From assembly GCA_030734395.1 (NCBI GenBank), contig JAUZTG010000036.1, forward strand, positions 62,001 through 126,000: 64,000 nt of DNA, in the 5' to 3' direction. The position numbers and the translations under genes are program-made. Positions 44,471 through 56,500 of the stretch are shown piece after piece. This DNA comes from Sarocladium kiliense (Eukaryota > Ascomycota > Sordariomycetes > Hypocreales > Sarocladiaceae). The notes below the pieces were generated by a model, which worked only from the letters and a program-made list of their open reading frames with translations, made no database searches and had not been told where the DNA came from. Numbering within the stretch: the first letter of the stretch is position 1; each line of letters starts with the position of its first letter.

Positions 44471-44878
44471 GGCTCGAACTTGTGTCGAAGAAGCGCATCA
44501 CATGTCGAGGGAGTCAAAACAACGGCTTTCGCTCGTGAGGTGTTCGAATTAACGCAAAACCGGCTTCTCGCTTGTACAGTGTCTGCGTGCGCCGAGCTGC
44601 CTTGCCTCCCGTCGAGGTCCCTTGGCCATCAGCGATAGCCCCACCCAAGAAGCAACTCCTCAACCACCATTGGTCAGCCACTCGGTTAGATCTTGGGCGT
44701 GCATCGGTGACCTTCAACCCCCCACTATCGCTGCCCGTTGTCTTGCATGGAACCCTCGTATTTTCAAGTCGTCGTGCTCCCATCGTCCAAGCACCTCACG
44801 AAACGGGTCTCACATCCACGAGTCTATACGCACAGGTCATGCCTGATTGAAGGCAGTTCTCCGTGCTCACCACTCACC
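44471..44878. promoter_or_regulatory. Bidirectional promoter region pinin-domain gene / PCC1
   Basis: These 408 bases lie between divergent start codons. No coding signal was seen beyond short overlapping frames. Confidence 0.5.
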
Positions 44879-45273
44879 ATGACATCCACTCCAGCTTCAG
44901 ACTCCAACTTTCCCTGCTCAATGTTCGCCTACCCACCCTTCGTCCTCTACCCTTCCGAACTTGCGCTGACCACCTCAGATCTTTACAAGTCCCTTTCCCG
45001 ACACCTCGCCTCGCCAACACCGCCCTCCGTGCCCTTCAAGTCGATCCTGAGCTTTCTCCTCTCGTTCGCAGAGACCTGTCCGTTCCCGATGCAACGCCAG
45101 ACCGCTTACAGGTCGACTACAGCGCTACGACGAACCGCATGTTGCGAGTCAGCGTCAACTCCTTCATGGACAGCTTGAAGCTGGTCGTTGAGGTCATGGA
45201 GCACATGGATGAGGATGTCCTGCTTGCCAAAGGGACCAAGCGGGCAGCTAGCGAGGTGGAACAGGACCAGTGA
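44879..45273 (+). CDS. PCC1: EKC/KEOPS complex subunit Pcc1
   Basis: This is the small dimerising subunit of the KEOPS complex, which makes the t6A modification at position 37 of ANN-decoding tRNAs and affects telomeres and transcription. The exons are 44879-44922 and 44979-45273, total 112 residues. The 56-nt intron (GTTCGC to CCTCAG) joins MTSTPASDSNFPCS to ISLQVPFPTPRLANTALRAL. The Pcc1 fold follows, with LQVDPELSP, the strand LQVDYSATTNRMLRVSVNSF and the helix FMDSLKLVVEVMEHM. The length is close to the yeast protein plus short tails. An unspliced frame beginning at 44863 would give a wrong N-terminus. Confidence 0.9.
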
Positions 45274-45644
45274 CGGACACTTAGGGTACAACGGCTCACC
45301 ACTTGAGAGGGAATAACGACGTTATGATCATTTAAATCATTTCATGGTTTCTTCCATGACAATTCTATGTTCAATGGTATATATGCACAATCACAGTACA
45401 ATACAGTATTCTATGGACATATTCAAATCAAACACCCGCCGAGCTTAATGCAGAAGCAACGCCAACTCGCATGGTATCACCCAACCCACCCAGCAGATAC
45501 AAGCAAACCGACCGCCCTTACCCAGTGTTTCCAACCCAAATATATAGATGGAATGTGTTCGGCCCATTCCCGACCCCTTCGTAGTTCAGATTCATATGCT
45601 CATCGCCCATTACCGTTATCGGCTCAGATATTAGGGTCCGTGGT
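45274..45644. other. Tail-to-tail intergenic region PCC1 / bHLH gene
   Basis: These 371 bases lie between stop codons and presumably hold the two 3' untranslated regions. The first part is AT-rich. Confidence 0.5.
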
Positions 45645-47821
45645 TCAGGCCTTGGCTGACTGCAACTTCTCCAACTGCTCCTTCAGGTCCTGAACCTCCT
45701 TCTTGAGATCCACATTCTCCTGTTTCAAGCTCTTCATATGCACAATGGCGTTCTCCACCACGCTGGCCTTGCTGTTGGCAGCATTGGCTGATTTGCTCTC
45801 CTTCTTGTCCTCCTCTTCAGGTACGCCACCATCCGGCAATAACCCCGCCATGATCTGCAGAGCTGAGTTTATACGATTTCTGCGTCCTTGCTCAGCAATC
45901 TTGTGCGAGGTTCGTTTTGACGTCAGGTTGGTAGAAAGCTCGCTGGGATACGACACGCCGGGGACTGTGTTGCCTTCAAGGATGTTTTGATAATTTGACT
46001 TCGACATCAACAGTCGTGATGCCGTGTCTTCAGCCGACATTCCTGGAGTGCCCGGGAGCAGAGGTTTGATGTTTGGAGATATCCGGGGCAAGAGTGCGGG
46101 AGAATGGTGGACTGAGCCTTTCCGACCCTCGCGCGAGGACAATTGTGGTGTTTTGCGCGCACTGGGCCCTGACGATCCGGGTCGTAGCTGTGGACTTTGA
46201 GTAGCAGACAGGCTGCCTTGTGCTCTCTGTAGTGGCGACGGCATGGTCTGTACGGAAGGTGTCTTGGCCAAGGAAGGACCCATCTTAGGCGTTTTCGAGG
46301 CGAGACTCGTGTCGATCCGCTTTGGCTGTTTCTTCTGAGCATTCTGAGCTGCAGACTGGTTTGAGATCGATTCTGGGAGTTCAAGATCTTCCATATTCTC
46401 GATAGCTGACAGGTCGTGACTTTCAGTCAATGGTGTGCCGTTTGTCGGGGTGTTGGTTGTTGAAGTGCGCTTAGACCGAGAAGCAGGCAGCTTCATGAGA
46501 GAAGCCGGAGTAGCGGGGTGTGGCAATTGATCCTCCATCAATGCACCAACGGGTCCTGCGACCGCGGCCTGGGTCGGAGTGGGTGTCGACATAGTAGTCG
46601 GAAAGCTGCCGTTCTGAGGATGAATATACGGCGATTTGCTGTTAGATCTCCGTGCTGGTACCGGAGGTGGAGGCATATCGGTAAGGTTTTCCGGCGAGAC
46701 CGAAGCATCCTCGGAACCGTCCGTTGATGACGCAGGAAGGGGCAGCATCGAGGATTGAACCAATCGGCCCTCTTCCACCTCGGTCAAGACCTGAGAAACC
46801 AAGGCAGGGCTGGGTCCGGTCTTCTTCCGCATTGGTTTCGAGATGGGAGAGCTTTTGACGCTCGATTTGGCCCTTGCTTTTGCTGCATTGTTCTTTCGGG
46901 CCTTCTTGGACAGGTCGAGGCCAGTCGCCTGAGCCACTGAAGACTGGGGTTCCAATGCCATCGCACTGTCGATTGCGACTGGGGAGTGCTCGATAGGTGA
47001 GTTGTTGGAGTGAGTGCTGTGATCGTAGGTTGACGAGTGGTCGCCTTGCGCGCGCAGTGCAGGGGATGTCAGAGGGCTGAAGTATGCCCCAGGAACCGTG
47101 AAACCCCCGTCCATATTGAAATGGGGGTCAAGAGGTGTAACCGCTGGGGAAACCAATGGAGTGAAGGCCATCTGCGAGGTACGGGTCAGTCCCTACAGAA
47201 CAACACATAATATCTGTCGTCAGGTCGAAGGGAAATGCTTACATCCTGTTGATCCTTGGATCTCTGGTGATACGGCCTCTCAAATGAGCCACTGGGTGGC
47301 ATGTCAGCAGCAGAGTAGAAGTTTCCACTGCCGGGAGGCATCTCGAAGCTCTGAGGTGTCGGCGGGACAGAATGACCGTGAGGGGTGTTGAAGAATGCCA
47401 CCCGTTGCTCCTGCATTTGACGCTGTTGCTGGTGGAACTTCTGCTGCTGGAGATACTGGATCTGCGCGTCGATGTCGGAGATGCTATCATTCGGTGCAGC
47501 AGTAGGTGCGAGGGTGGTAGACATGTGAGGGTGTCCAGCCATGGTTGTGGCCATGGTCGTCGTTGGTTCTGTCAGCATGCTGTCTGTTCGGGGAATGAGG
47601 TCGGAGTTGTCGGCGTTGCCCATGATAGAATCTTGAGGGTGATCTCGTGTCTGATTCATCATGTGTTGCTGGGGGTTGCCGTTCTGGAAAGAGTTGAAAT
47701 CGAATTGCATGCCGTCGCTAATATTGCCCATCGCGCTCATGTCGAGAAACTGCTGGAAATCATCATCAGGGCCCGCGCCCATGTGATGGTCCTGTCCATC
47801 CCAGGTGGCGGAGCTCATCAT
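45645..47821 (-). CDS. nuc-1: bHLH-zipper transcription factor, NUC-1/PalcA (Pho4) type
   Basis: This is the regulator of phosphorus acquisition in filamentous fungi. The exons are 47821-47243 and 47171-45645, total 701 residues; the intron at 47242-47172 (GTAAGC to CTCGCAG) joins KDQQD to MAFTPLVSPAVTP. The bHLH begins at about residue 612 with KRTSHKIAEQGRRNRINSAL, where H616, E620 and R624 form the H-E-R triad that reads CACGTG-class E-boxes. An insertion between the helices, KASVVENAIVHMKSL (helix 2) and a Leu-heptad coiled coil to the end follow. The N-terminal two thirds are disordered with Gln-rich and Ser/Pro-rich stretches, fitting activation and cyclin-kinase target regions of the family. 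The two adjacent ATGs at 47821 and 47818 are both possible starts. Confidence 0.88.
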
Positions 47822-50800
47822 GACGGAGTTCAGTGATGGCGAGCAAAGACCATCAGCACGCCAGGGTAATTGAAGAGGTCGCTGTTCCCAGCCACGAAAC
47901 AATGCGCTGTCGTCGGCAGTGAGCTCGATGGTGAAGAGTCGATCGATCTGTCGCCCCGCTGTCGGAAGGTTTATCACGCAACAAAAATGCCGTGAGGTCG
48001 GCGAGTTCAGGCGAGGGCTCCTTCAAAACAATTTCGAGTGTCCACTGTGATATATATTTGCAGCACAATGATTGCGGTCGAGTGTCGAAGCAGACATGCG
48101 CACGGATGTCTGGTCGAGGCACTGCAGAGTGAGATACGCCGTGGTTGGCTGATCTCTCGTAGCACGAGTAGCAAGAGAGGACCAGGGTGTCGCAGCGAGC
48201 GTTGAGACTTGAGAGGGGTTCTGAATGAGGGGTCGACCAACTTCGGGTTCGATCGAGAGCCGGCGAAGAGTTCGAAAGTCGAATGAAGGGGAAATAAAGG
48301 TTGACTCTGTTGCCAGCAAGGCTGGGTGAGGAGATCGTCGAATCTCAAAAACCGAAGCAGGAATCGGGAGGAAGAAAAGGCAGGTGGGACACAGCAAGGA
48401 TTGTGAAGGGGACGCTCCGGCGAGCGACCGAATGCTGGTACAGGCACAGCAGCACAAGTTGTCGTCGACCTTACCTCATTAGCGGTAGTCAAGGATGGAG
48501 AGGATAAGTTGGCGTTTGGTGGTGGTGGAGGGGGACGCAGCAGCGCTGTCCTCGGTCAGGCGCTTGTGGCAGGACAGTGTGTGGATGTCGTGCAACAGTT
48601 CCGTGAGTTGGTGGTGAGGTTAGCCGAGGGTGGGGGTCGCTTGAACCAGGCGGGACAGAAACCACCTCACCTCACCACTGCTCACCAATGAGCCAACGGT
48701 TTAGTGGGTGCTCGTTCGTCTTTAGTGGACTCCCGAGGGGACTACAGTGGGCTTCCCCCCAGCAACTCCAGCAAACTGCTTATTTTCACTGGGACCGACT
48801 GGAGCGCCTCAAGACATGCCCTGGTACAGAGCTACAGCTCAAGGGAAAGCGTTCCTGTCGCGCCACTTTTGCGAGTCCACAGACATGGCGGGGCTGAGAA
48901 AAAGGACCCTTGCCCAGGCTTAATGCCGGGGGTCGAGAAATATCGCGGAACGGACGTTGGCAGCGTCATTTCCAAACGGCGGCAAAACAACTGGTCATGG
49001 ACACTGGCGGCTTGGACAATTCTTGACTCATTGACATAAGCTGCCAGATTCCCATCACTACATATAGCTGCAGGTGATCCAACTGTGCAGCTGTCCACTG
49101 GGGGCTTAGTACTGTCTGAACGATGTTGCGGACAGTGCAGCATGTGATATTAGCCAGGCTCTACCTTCGCCTTCCAGGCAGACCATGGAGAGCCTCCTCA
49201 TGCAAAAATGTGCTCTCTGAGATCAGACGGTCTTGCTCTCATGGTTCCTCTGCTTCTTCCTGCTATGCGAACGATCCCAGCAATTCTTCCCGACCAACCC
49301 GATCAAGGTCCCACTCGTCTGGCTCGTCGACAGTCTGCAGCCGGATCGTCTTTAGCTGTACGCTTACGACAGAAGGAGGCAAGGTCATACAGAACGATAT
49401 CCGCCCTGTCAGACACTAGCCGACAGTCGAGCACGAGCACCACTCGCACGCTCATCACTTTCATGCCCGTCATCACAAGCCACTGACGGGTTCAGACAAA
49501 ACTCGGACCATCCAACAAGCCTGGCGGCCGGCGCATTCGACTTGTCTCGTGAGCGAAGCCCATCATCACCACTTCAGGTAGAAATGCACCTGCAGCAGTT
49601 GCTGCAGCAGTTATTTCTTCACTTGGAGAAGGCTTCTGTCCGTCTACCCCCACGCATTCAAGGTCCAACACCCTTCCAGCCCATCAGCGTCCAGAACCAA
49701 CAGTATGTCCCCATGGGCCGTATGCAGCTTCTGATTTGCCAATTCACCTAGGCGGGACCATACCTCTACCCACCACCCGCTTCCAAGCCTGCATGACTTC
49801 TGCTCGGATATTCTTGGCTTACACTGTACAGAACTTCCAGAACTACTTCCGCGCCTAAGCCGTCTACGTGATTTCTGCTGGCACCAGAAAAGTAATAGGA
49901 AGCCAACCTATGTCATACACAGAGCACAGCCCACATGAGATGTTCAAGCCATGTGGCTTTTCCGGCTTTAGTTCCATCGCGGCTGGCTGGCGGATCGTCC
50001 CTTGATCCATTCATCGACCGACGCACTCTGTGGCCACACGGAATGTCACGCAAGCTGCCCGTCAGGATCGCCCTCGGTCAATCAATGTAGCATCCCCCGC
50101 GTACTCTTGGGCGGCATGACACACAGAAGAGTCCTCCCCCGAACAGGCCCCCACGGAATCTGGCTAATGACCACGATCAGGCGAACTGCGACTGCTATAC
50201 TGTCTCACAGCCATTGTGTCGCGGTAGTTTCATGTGTCATTGCGCCGCGGTTGGAAGCGCATATTTGAGGGTGGGCTGTAGCTGAAGGTAAGGCTCAGGT
50301 GATACTACAGATTGGTAGATGAAACAACAAGGGTCGGCTGGATGTTGACTGGATTGATCACACTACGTCTAAGTCAAAAAGATCGGGCTAGGTCAGTAGC
50401 ATTTCTACAGTGTTCACTATAGATGAGGTCTGCAACAATTGATCAACCAAGATTGCGGTAAAACGCCGGCAATCACGCAGGGCAAAGACTCATCGTTTTC
50501 TTAGATCAAGTCAAGTCCAAGTCTCAACTATGCTTTTTATCTCGTATCCTCCACCTCGCTCGTTCTGTCATCAACAATAAGAACCCCTCCCTTAAGTGGA
50601 CAGGCACGCCTGTCCACTTCTCCCACTCCTCCTTGCTCCTCGTCCCCTTTTTCCCACCCTGATCGAAAAGAAAACCGTGCGGTGGTGTTTCTCAAACCAG
50701 TGAATTACATACAGCAGGCCCAATGGTGGTATCATACATACAAGACGCAACAACAGCAACAAGAAAAAAAGAGAAAGATAGAAAGAAAGGTGAAAGAAAA

Positions 50801-51276
50801 GATTGTCCGAGAAGAAAGGTTTGTGTGGAGCTGTAGAGCAAGGAGCTGTCGCGCTCAAGTATATCGGGACAAGTGTCGACGGATGTGTGCGAAGGAACCG
50901 AACCCGGGTCCCTTCTTCTAGAGAAACAGGAAAATGTTGGGAAAAGAAAAGAGTTCGAAGAGAAGGAGGCCGAGGGCTGGATATTGGTCAGAAGCAAACG
51001 CCGCTGCCATGAGGAGAAATCGGTGCATGCTCGAACGCGAGAGAGTGTGTGTGAAAGATCCGGTCAAGATCAACGCCGGCTGATGCGAGTTAACCGAAGA
51101 TTTTTTTTGCCTGATACGACGAAAAATGAGGAAAGATCTGGAGATGAACCAGGGTGTGGTGGGCGAAGAGAAGGAGATGCATCCACGACGCCATTGCAGG
51201 GACATTAGGCGTTGGGGTCGTAGACTGTTCATCATCCTTTCTCAAGGTATGTGCAATGTAGAATATGCGTCTGCAC
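47822..51276. other. Long intergenic region upstream of the bHLH gene
   Basis: About 3.45 kb. The part nearest the bHLH gene is its leader, with a short upstream frame. A double-frame open stretch lies at 49356-49858 (see findings). The A/G-rich tract at 50750-50820 lies near the 3' end of the Kelch-like gene. No gene is firmly supported. Confidence 0.45.
47830..47853 (-). other. Seven-codon upstream open reading frame ahead of the bHLH gene
   Basis: The minus strand reads ATG GTC TTT GCT CGC CAT CAC TGA, and the stop ends 8 bases before the main ATG. Such a close uORF could allow reinitiation control of translation. Presence in the mRNA is inferred. Confidence 0.4.
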
Positions 51277-53523
51277 TTAAGCACGACGCTGGTCGCCGAG
51301 GTTCAACCAGCTCATATCTGAGGAGGTCGAGGCCATAGCGAGTTGTGGCTGCTTGCTGACGCCAGAAGGCGGCTCACCTTGTCGTGTGCCAGAGCTGCTC
51401 GGAGCAAGGTTTGTTCCATGATAGAAGCTGGGCGCGTACGCGCTGCTCGGCGCACGGTCAGCACCCCAGGGTCGGTCTCCAGCGGTCGGGTCCCAAGCTT
51501 CATTCACGCTCTCAGGTATTCCACTCGAGTACCCAGCGGATGAACCACGAGAGACTGGGCGTTCAATTTTGCCGGACAGGCCTTCCCGAATCGGCAACTT
51601 GGGCGCATATTGGGAGACAACCGGGCTTCCGGAGTTGACTCTGTGCATAGAAGCGCGGCCCTCAAAGTTGAGCGGTGGCACCGTGGCAGAGTCCTGCGTC
51701 ACCCTGGGATTGGTGTGAGGTGACTCAGAATATCTTGAACTTTGCTCCGAAACGCCTGTGTTGCGCTTGCCAGAGCCAAAGCCCAGGATCTGCAGTGCAC
51801 TGCCACCAGACCAGTAACGGTTCCATCCAGAGCTTCTCCGCGTTCCATCTTGAGGCATCGGTGCGTTATTGCGGGGACGAATAGCAGGATGAACATTCGA
51901 AGCTGAGGCTACGCTTCGCTCCTCACGTTCCTCTATGACAGTAGGCTCTGCATGAGGGATTGGCTTGCTGATTGTGCTCTTGAATTGCTTGTGTAACGAG
52001 CTGATAGAGGTTCTAGCAGTATCGTGGCTCGCCTTACGGGTCAATGTGTTCGACTTCTGGTTACCCATGCGGCCCATCAGGATCGCCATGGATGAGAAAG
52101 AATCTTGAGAGCCTTGTGGGTGATGACCGCGGAAGTGGCCGGGAGAAGTTGGGGGCACAGCGCCGTTTGCATATGCACGGCTGTCCTTCTCATCACCACC
52201 AGAAGGCATACCACTCGCTCGTCGTGCGTGACCTGCTTCAGCATGGCTTGTCCGGAGTTGGCGCCGCCGCAGACAGAGGAGAATAAGGCCAAGAAGCAGC
52301 AAGAAACCAACGATGGATCCCAAAGTGATGCCGAGGATAGTGTTTGAGTCAATGCCATCGTCTTTGCTTCCGGCCTCATCAGCAGCCACAGCTTCGGTAG
52401 AGGTAGCGGCTGCTGTTGTCTCGACAACTGTTGACGAAATAAAAGTAGATGTGATATCGGTGGTTGAAGCCTCCGTACTCGAGGTAGACTCACTCGAGGT
52501 TGTGGATGTGGAAGACTCTGTCTCGGCAAGGATCTTCTGCTTCTCTTCGACAAGGACATTGGTGGCGTTCAACCAAGAGTTCTCTCTGGTGTCGAACATG
52601 GCAATGGGGTCATCAGCATTGCCTCCAACAAAGACAACCATTCCATCATCACCTTGTGCCATGGCATAGTTGGTCCGCGAAACATCAGATGCGAGTGTCG
52701 AGTTGTACTCGGGCCAATCATTCAATGTAAGGTCTCGCTTTTCCTTTCCCTCATTATCCGCTCGTGCTGATAGCACTGGTGCAGAGTCGGCGACCGGTGC
52801 ACCAGAGGCATCTTGCAGCACAACACGCTTGACCTGGTTTGGTGTTGCGCCCATGTCGAAGATGAGGAGGCTCCTGGATCCATCATCACCATTCACCATG
52901 ACGGCGTTGATAGTGCTGGTGTCTCGAGGGATGGGATCCGCCATCGTGGTCCACGGGCGCCATTTCGTCTCTTGGTTGAAGAGAGAAACCTTCGTGTTAA
53001 GAGGATCACCACCAAGCATCATGGCATCCGCGTCTGACCATGGTAACAGGATTGGCGCCGTGAGAGCCCCCTGCTCTGGAGGGTCAAAACTGTCCACCTG
53101 CCAGGGTTCGGAGCCTTGAATCGTAAAGGTTTCGCTTCCAGGGCCGTGTACATCATCACGACGCCCAGCATAGATGACGAGCTTGTCAACTGCTTTGATA
53201 TATGTGACTCCGTGCCACATGCGATTTTTGGTTGACGTCGTATCAGTAGGCGTAATCTTGGTCCATTCACCAGTCGCATACGTGTACTTTTGCAGCCCAA
53301 CATACTCCTCGGAGTCGCTGTGGCCTCCCACGACGAATAGCCCGGCGTCTGTTCCAACACATTTGGCCCCAGTCACCTTCTCTCCCATAGGCAGCTTCTT
53401 CCATTTTGCGCCCTGCTTCAGAGGCAGAGAGACGAATCCATCGGGCGAGAAGGTGTAAAGGGTTTTGTCATGGACCACGGCGCAGGAGTTGTCCAGCGAC
53501 GACGGAGGCTTTGGGATAGACAT
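51277..53523 (-). CDS. Single-pass membrane protein with Kelch/beta-propeller-like N-terminal region
   Basis: This 748-residue protein has no intron. Residues 1-325 show propeller-like blades of the form hhhhGG/W (LFVVGGHSD, KLVIYAGRRD, VVFVGGNADD with trailing Trp-rich strands such as GEWTKI, KWRPW and NSWLNA). A Ser/Thr-rich stalk (about 335-382) precedes one membrane span (about 395-418, LGSIVGFLLLLGLILLCL) with a basic stop-transfer RRRQ. The C-terminal 330 residues are polar, Ser/Pro-rich and presumably cytosolic. MSIPKPPSSLDNSCAVVHD at 53523 matches my memory of this fungal family's start. No signal peptide is evident, so topology is uncertain. Such proteins are often labelled splicing-factor-like in fungal genomes, which this sequence does not support. 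The frame is open upstream to 53673. Confidence 0.75.
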   Translation of the reverse strand: MSIPKPPSSLDNSCAVVHDKTLYTFSPDGFVSLPLKQGAKWKKLPMGEKVTGAKCVGTDAGLFVVGGHSDSEEYVGLQKYTYATGEWTKITPTDTTSTKNRMWHGVTYIKAVDKLVIYAGRRDDVHGPGSETFTIQGSEPWQVDSFDPPEQGALTAPILLPWSDADAMMLGGDPLNTKVSLFNQETKWRPWTTMADPIPRDTSTINAVMVNGDDGSRSLLIFDMGATPNQVKRVVLQDASGAPVADSAPVLSARADNEGKEKRDLTLNDWPEYNSTLASDVSRTNYAMAQGDDGMVVFVGGNADDPIAMFDTRENSWLNATNVLVEEKQKILAETESSTSTTSSESTSSTEASTTDITSTFISSTVVETTAAATSTEAVAADEAGSKDDGIDSNTILGITLGSIVGFLLLLGLILLCLRRRQLRTSHAEAGHARRASGMPSGGDEKDSRAYANGAVPPTSPGHFRGHHPQGSQDSFSSMAILMGRMGNQKSNTLTRKASHDTARTSISSLHKQFKSTISKPIPHAEPTVIEEREERSVASASNVHPAIRPRNNAPMPQDGTRRSSGWNRYWSGGSALQILGFGSGKRNTGVSEQSSRYSESPHTNPRVTQDSATVPPLNFEGRASMHRVNSGSPVVSQYAPKLPIREGLSGKIERPVSRGSSAGYSSGIPESVNEAWDPTAGDRPWGADRAPSSAYAPSFYHGTNLAPSSSGTRQGEPPSGVSKQPQLAMASTSSDMSWLNLGDQRRA

Positions 53524-56500
53524 TGCTACTCCTTCCCGATGAGCGGAATAGCAATATCGAGTGATAGTTGGGTGGCTCAGTGTCCTCACGGCAGCATGAC
53601 GTGAAATTTGTGGTCGGTGAATGAGTTGGCGGAAACGGTAGAGATCGTGGTGTGCAAGCAATCGGTAAATCACTTGAGCGTGTCAAATCAGTTGTTCAGA
53701 GGCGTCAAGGTATCTCGTCTTATTGCTGGCACGAGAATGTAAATCAGAGAAGTCCGCAATCGCTGAAAGATCGTGTTCGTCGAATCCGCAGGCGAAGAGA
53801 ATGCAATGCTGAAAGGATCGTAATGCTCCGTAGCAGCCGCAGGCTTCGCGGAGCTCGACAAGGTGTCGAGAGGTGGTGGAAGGTGGAAGAAAGGAGGATC
53901 TGCAATTGACACCGAGGAAACGTTCCCACACCAGGTTTCGAGACCCAGTAGACCCAATGACTGGGATTCACAATTATCACGCAACAAAGACAGAAAAAGC
54001 CCGGACGGTGAAAAGGGAAGACAAGGTAGGCGCGGGCAAGTGAGGCAGTTGTCGTCGCAGATTGCGGGAAACCTGAGCGCGGTCACTCAGTTTCAAGCAG
54101 AGGCTGGGGGGCGGTGGAATTTGGCGCGTGGCCCCTGAATAGTACGATAGTCTCTAGGCGCGAGAGAGCAGACTGGCGAAAACGTTTGGGGGTAAAGAAA
54201 AGAAAGACGGAGAAAACTGCTGTTCGAGACGAGGTTGGTTAGCCCGTATCCAGACGATGTCAATACCACAGCGTCGACGAGCGAGGTTTGCTTCGTGCCA
54301 GACGGTTTGGAGGAGGAAAGAGAAGAGAGCGAGCAGAGGTGGAAGGCAGCGTAACAGGCGATGGTTGGGCAATGGGCACATCCAACAGAGAACTGACCTG
54401 ATGACCGGGGTCCTTGGGAGGAGAGAGGGGGGAGAGCAGAAAGATGCTAGGATGCTGGCGTGGTGGGTGAGCACGAGCCTTGCATGGGCGTCTTGGGCCC
54501 TGCGTCTTGGGGGAGTCAGTGTGCTCGGGGGATGTAGATATCCCTGTACATGCCGCCTTGACGCGCAGGAATACAGTGGATGGTTGAATCAAGAGAGTCA
54601 GTGCAGTGAGTGACGGACTGCTTGGGCCCTGGCACCTGGCGCAACCAAAGCGATGGGCGACCAGAGGAGGATGCAATTTGGGATGCCAGCCGTTACAGCG
54701 ATTGCATCTGGGGGTGGCTGGGGCCTGTTCCTGGGCTCCTCTCCTGACGGTGTGGGCGTGCCAGTCCATCTGCACCCCTGCTCCGTGGCCAATCAGACAC
54801 GGTCACGGACGTGCCATCGCGGTCATTGGCCTGTTTTGAGCTCCACCGTGCGGGCCCCCAGTCGCTGACATTCAGGTACCCGCCGACGACGCGGTACCTG
54901 CATCAGGGGTGGCCAGTGGCTGGCGCGCTGTGGTACTTGGGCGTCGCGCTGTACGAACAGGCTCGGGCAACACAACGGGCAGTGGCAGTGAAGCACAACC
55001 CCAAACACAGATCGAGAGGTCTGATCCAGACCAAGAGAGCGGGTTGAGTCAAGTCGAAGGGAAGGGTGTATGTGTCAGTGATGAGTGGCATAGCACTGGA
55101 CTGATTGGCAGAGGGCTACGGAGGACAGCTCGGGGAAAGTGCTTTGTTTCTCTCTCGCGAGATGCGTCAACGGTCAAGAGAAACATCGGAAACGAGGTGT
55201 TCATGCCGACAGAACCGAATTCGTGGACCTTCATGCACGGATTGGACGATAAGAGCTGGGACTGTATTGAGAGAGCGTACCTTAACAGACGGGGCATTTT
55301 ATGCAGATGCATGCCTGCGCGCACATACGAGGATTGGCATCGTTGGCATCGCACCAAACACTCTTGACGAGGCACGAGGCACGACAGCATCCACTGAACT
55401 ACTGCACTGAACTGCATTCGCACTTCAGGTACTCCGTAGTAGTAGCCCCCAATGCGGAGTAGACGAGCAATCCAATGCAACAGCCAGGTAGCCAGCCAGC
55501 CATCGATCGAAACCCGTAGGCACATCGTCATCTCCCGTCAACCTCTACGGGCACTGTAGTGATGCCATCCTACAAGCCTGTCACATAGAGATGAAATTAC
55601 GGTGATGCCTCCTGGCGTCATAGCTGGCGACAACGGGAAATGAGGTCTAGCCATGCCTACCTGTTGACGCCTGAGCACTCAGGTCGCAACTTTGCTCAGG
55701 CTGAGTGGTTCTGAGCATGCCCATCCCCAGCGGGACCCCTGTTCTCTCGCACTCACCCTGAAACGCGCTAAGCCTCCCACCCTGCGCATGCGATAGAACC
55801 CCCTGCCGCTGCGCTGCACAGCATCTTTCTTCGTTTGCCATCTCCTCTCGCTCTGTCTGTTTCTTGTGTCTGATCGTGTACGAGCCTAAATCGTCGCGAG
55901 GCGAACTGCGCCACAGTGTCCATGCCACATGCATTCGCTACATGTTCCAACGAAGCCAGCGATCGTCATCCTCAGTTTCGTTCTCTGATTCATCGCACAT
56001 CCAAATCATCGCGACTCGTAGCATCAAATCATATGACCTATCACTCACCGAGTCGAGTATAGACCTCGAGCTGATGCACTACGCGAGAGCTCGTCTGTGC
56101 ACCCTTGCAGACTGGCACCACTTGCTTCGTTGGGCCTGGACCGGCCTTCCTCAGGTCTGCAGCCTGCAGACGGTGAGGCTTGCAGCCGTTCCTGCGATGC
56201 CGCCCGTGCCCTCCTAGAGTTGGTCCCGTTCATTCCTTCGTTGCCCAATGATTTGGGGCTCGATGTAGGATCCTGTGTTGGATCATGTCCATAACAGTTC
56301 CGAGTTTAGCATGAGCGACCGCCCTGATGAAAGATGCGCAGGCTTTGCTCCTGAGTACGTTGCCGCTCTAAGCGAAACCCATGTCGTTGTTTCCGTCTTT
56401 TTGAATATATCATGTCGTGCCAGCTAACCTATCTCTGCAACCGCTCTTGGGAGCGCGCGGCTATCGCGGGCGCCCTCACTTGTGAAATCTGACTACCCTG

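Noticed and set aside
54260..54775. 171-codon minus-strand frame
   Set aside because: It overlaps open frames on the opposite strand, and the translation is Pro/Arg-rich without any recognisable domain.
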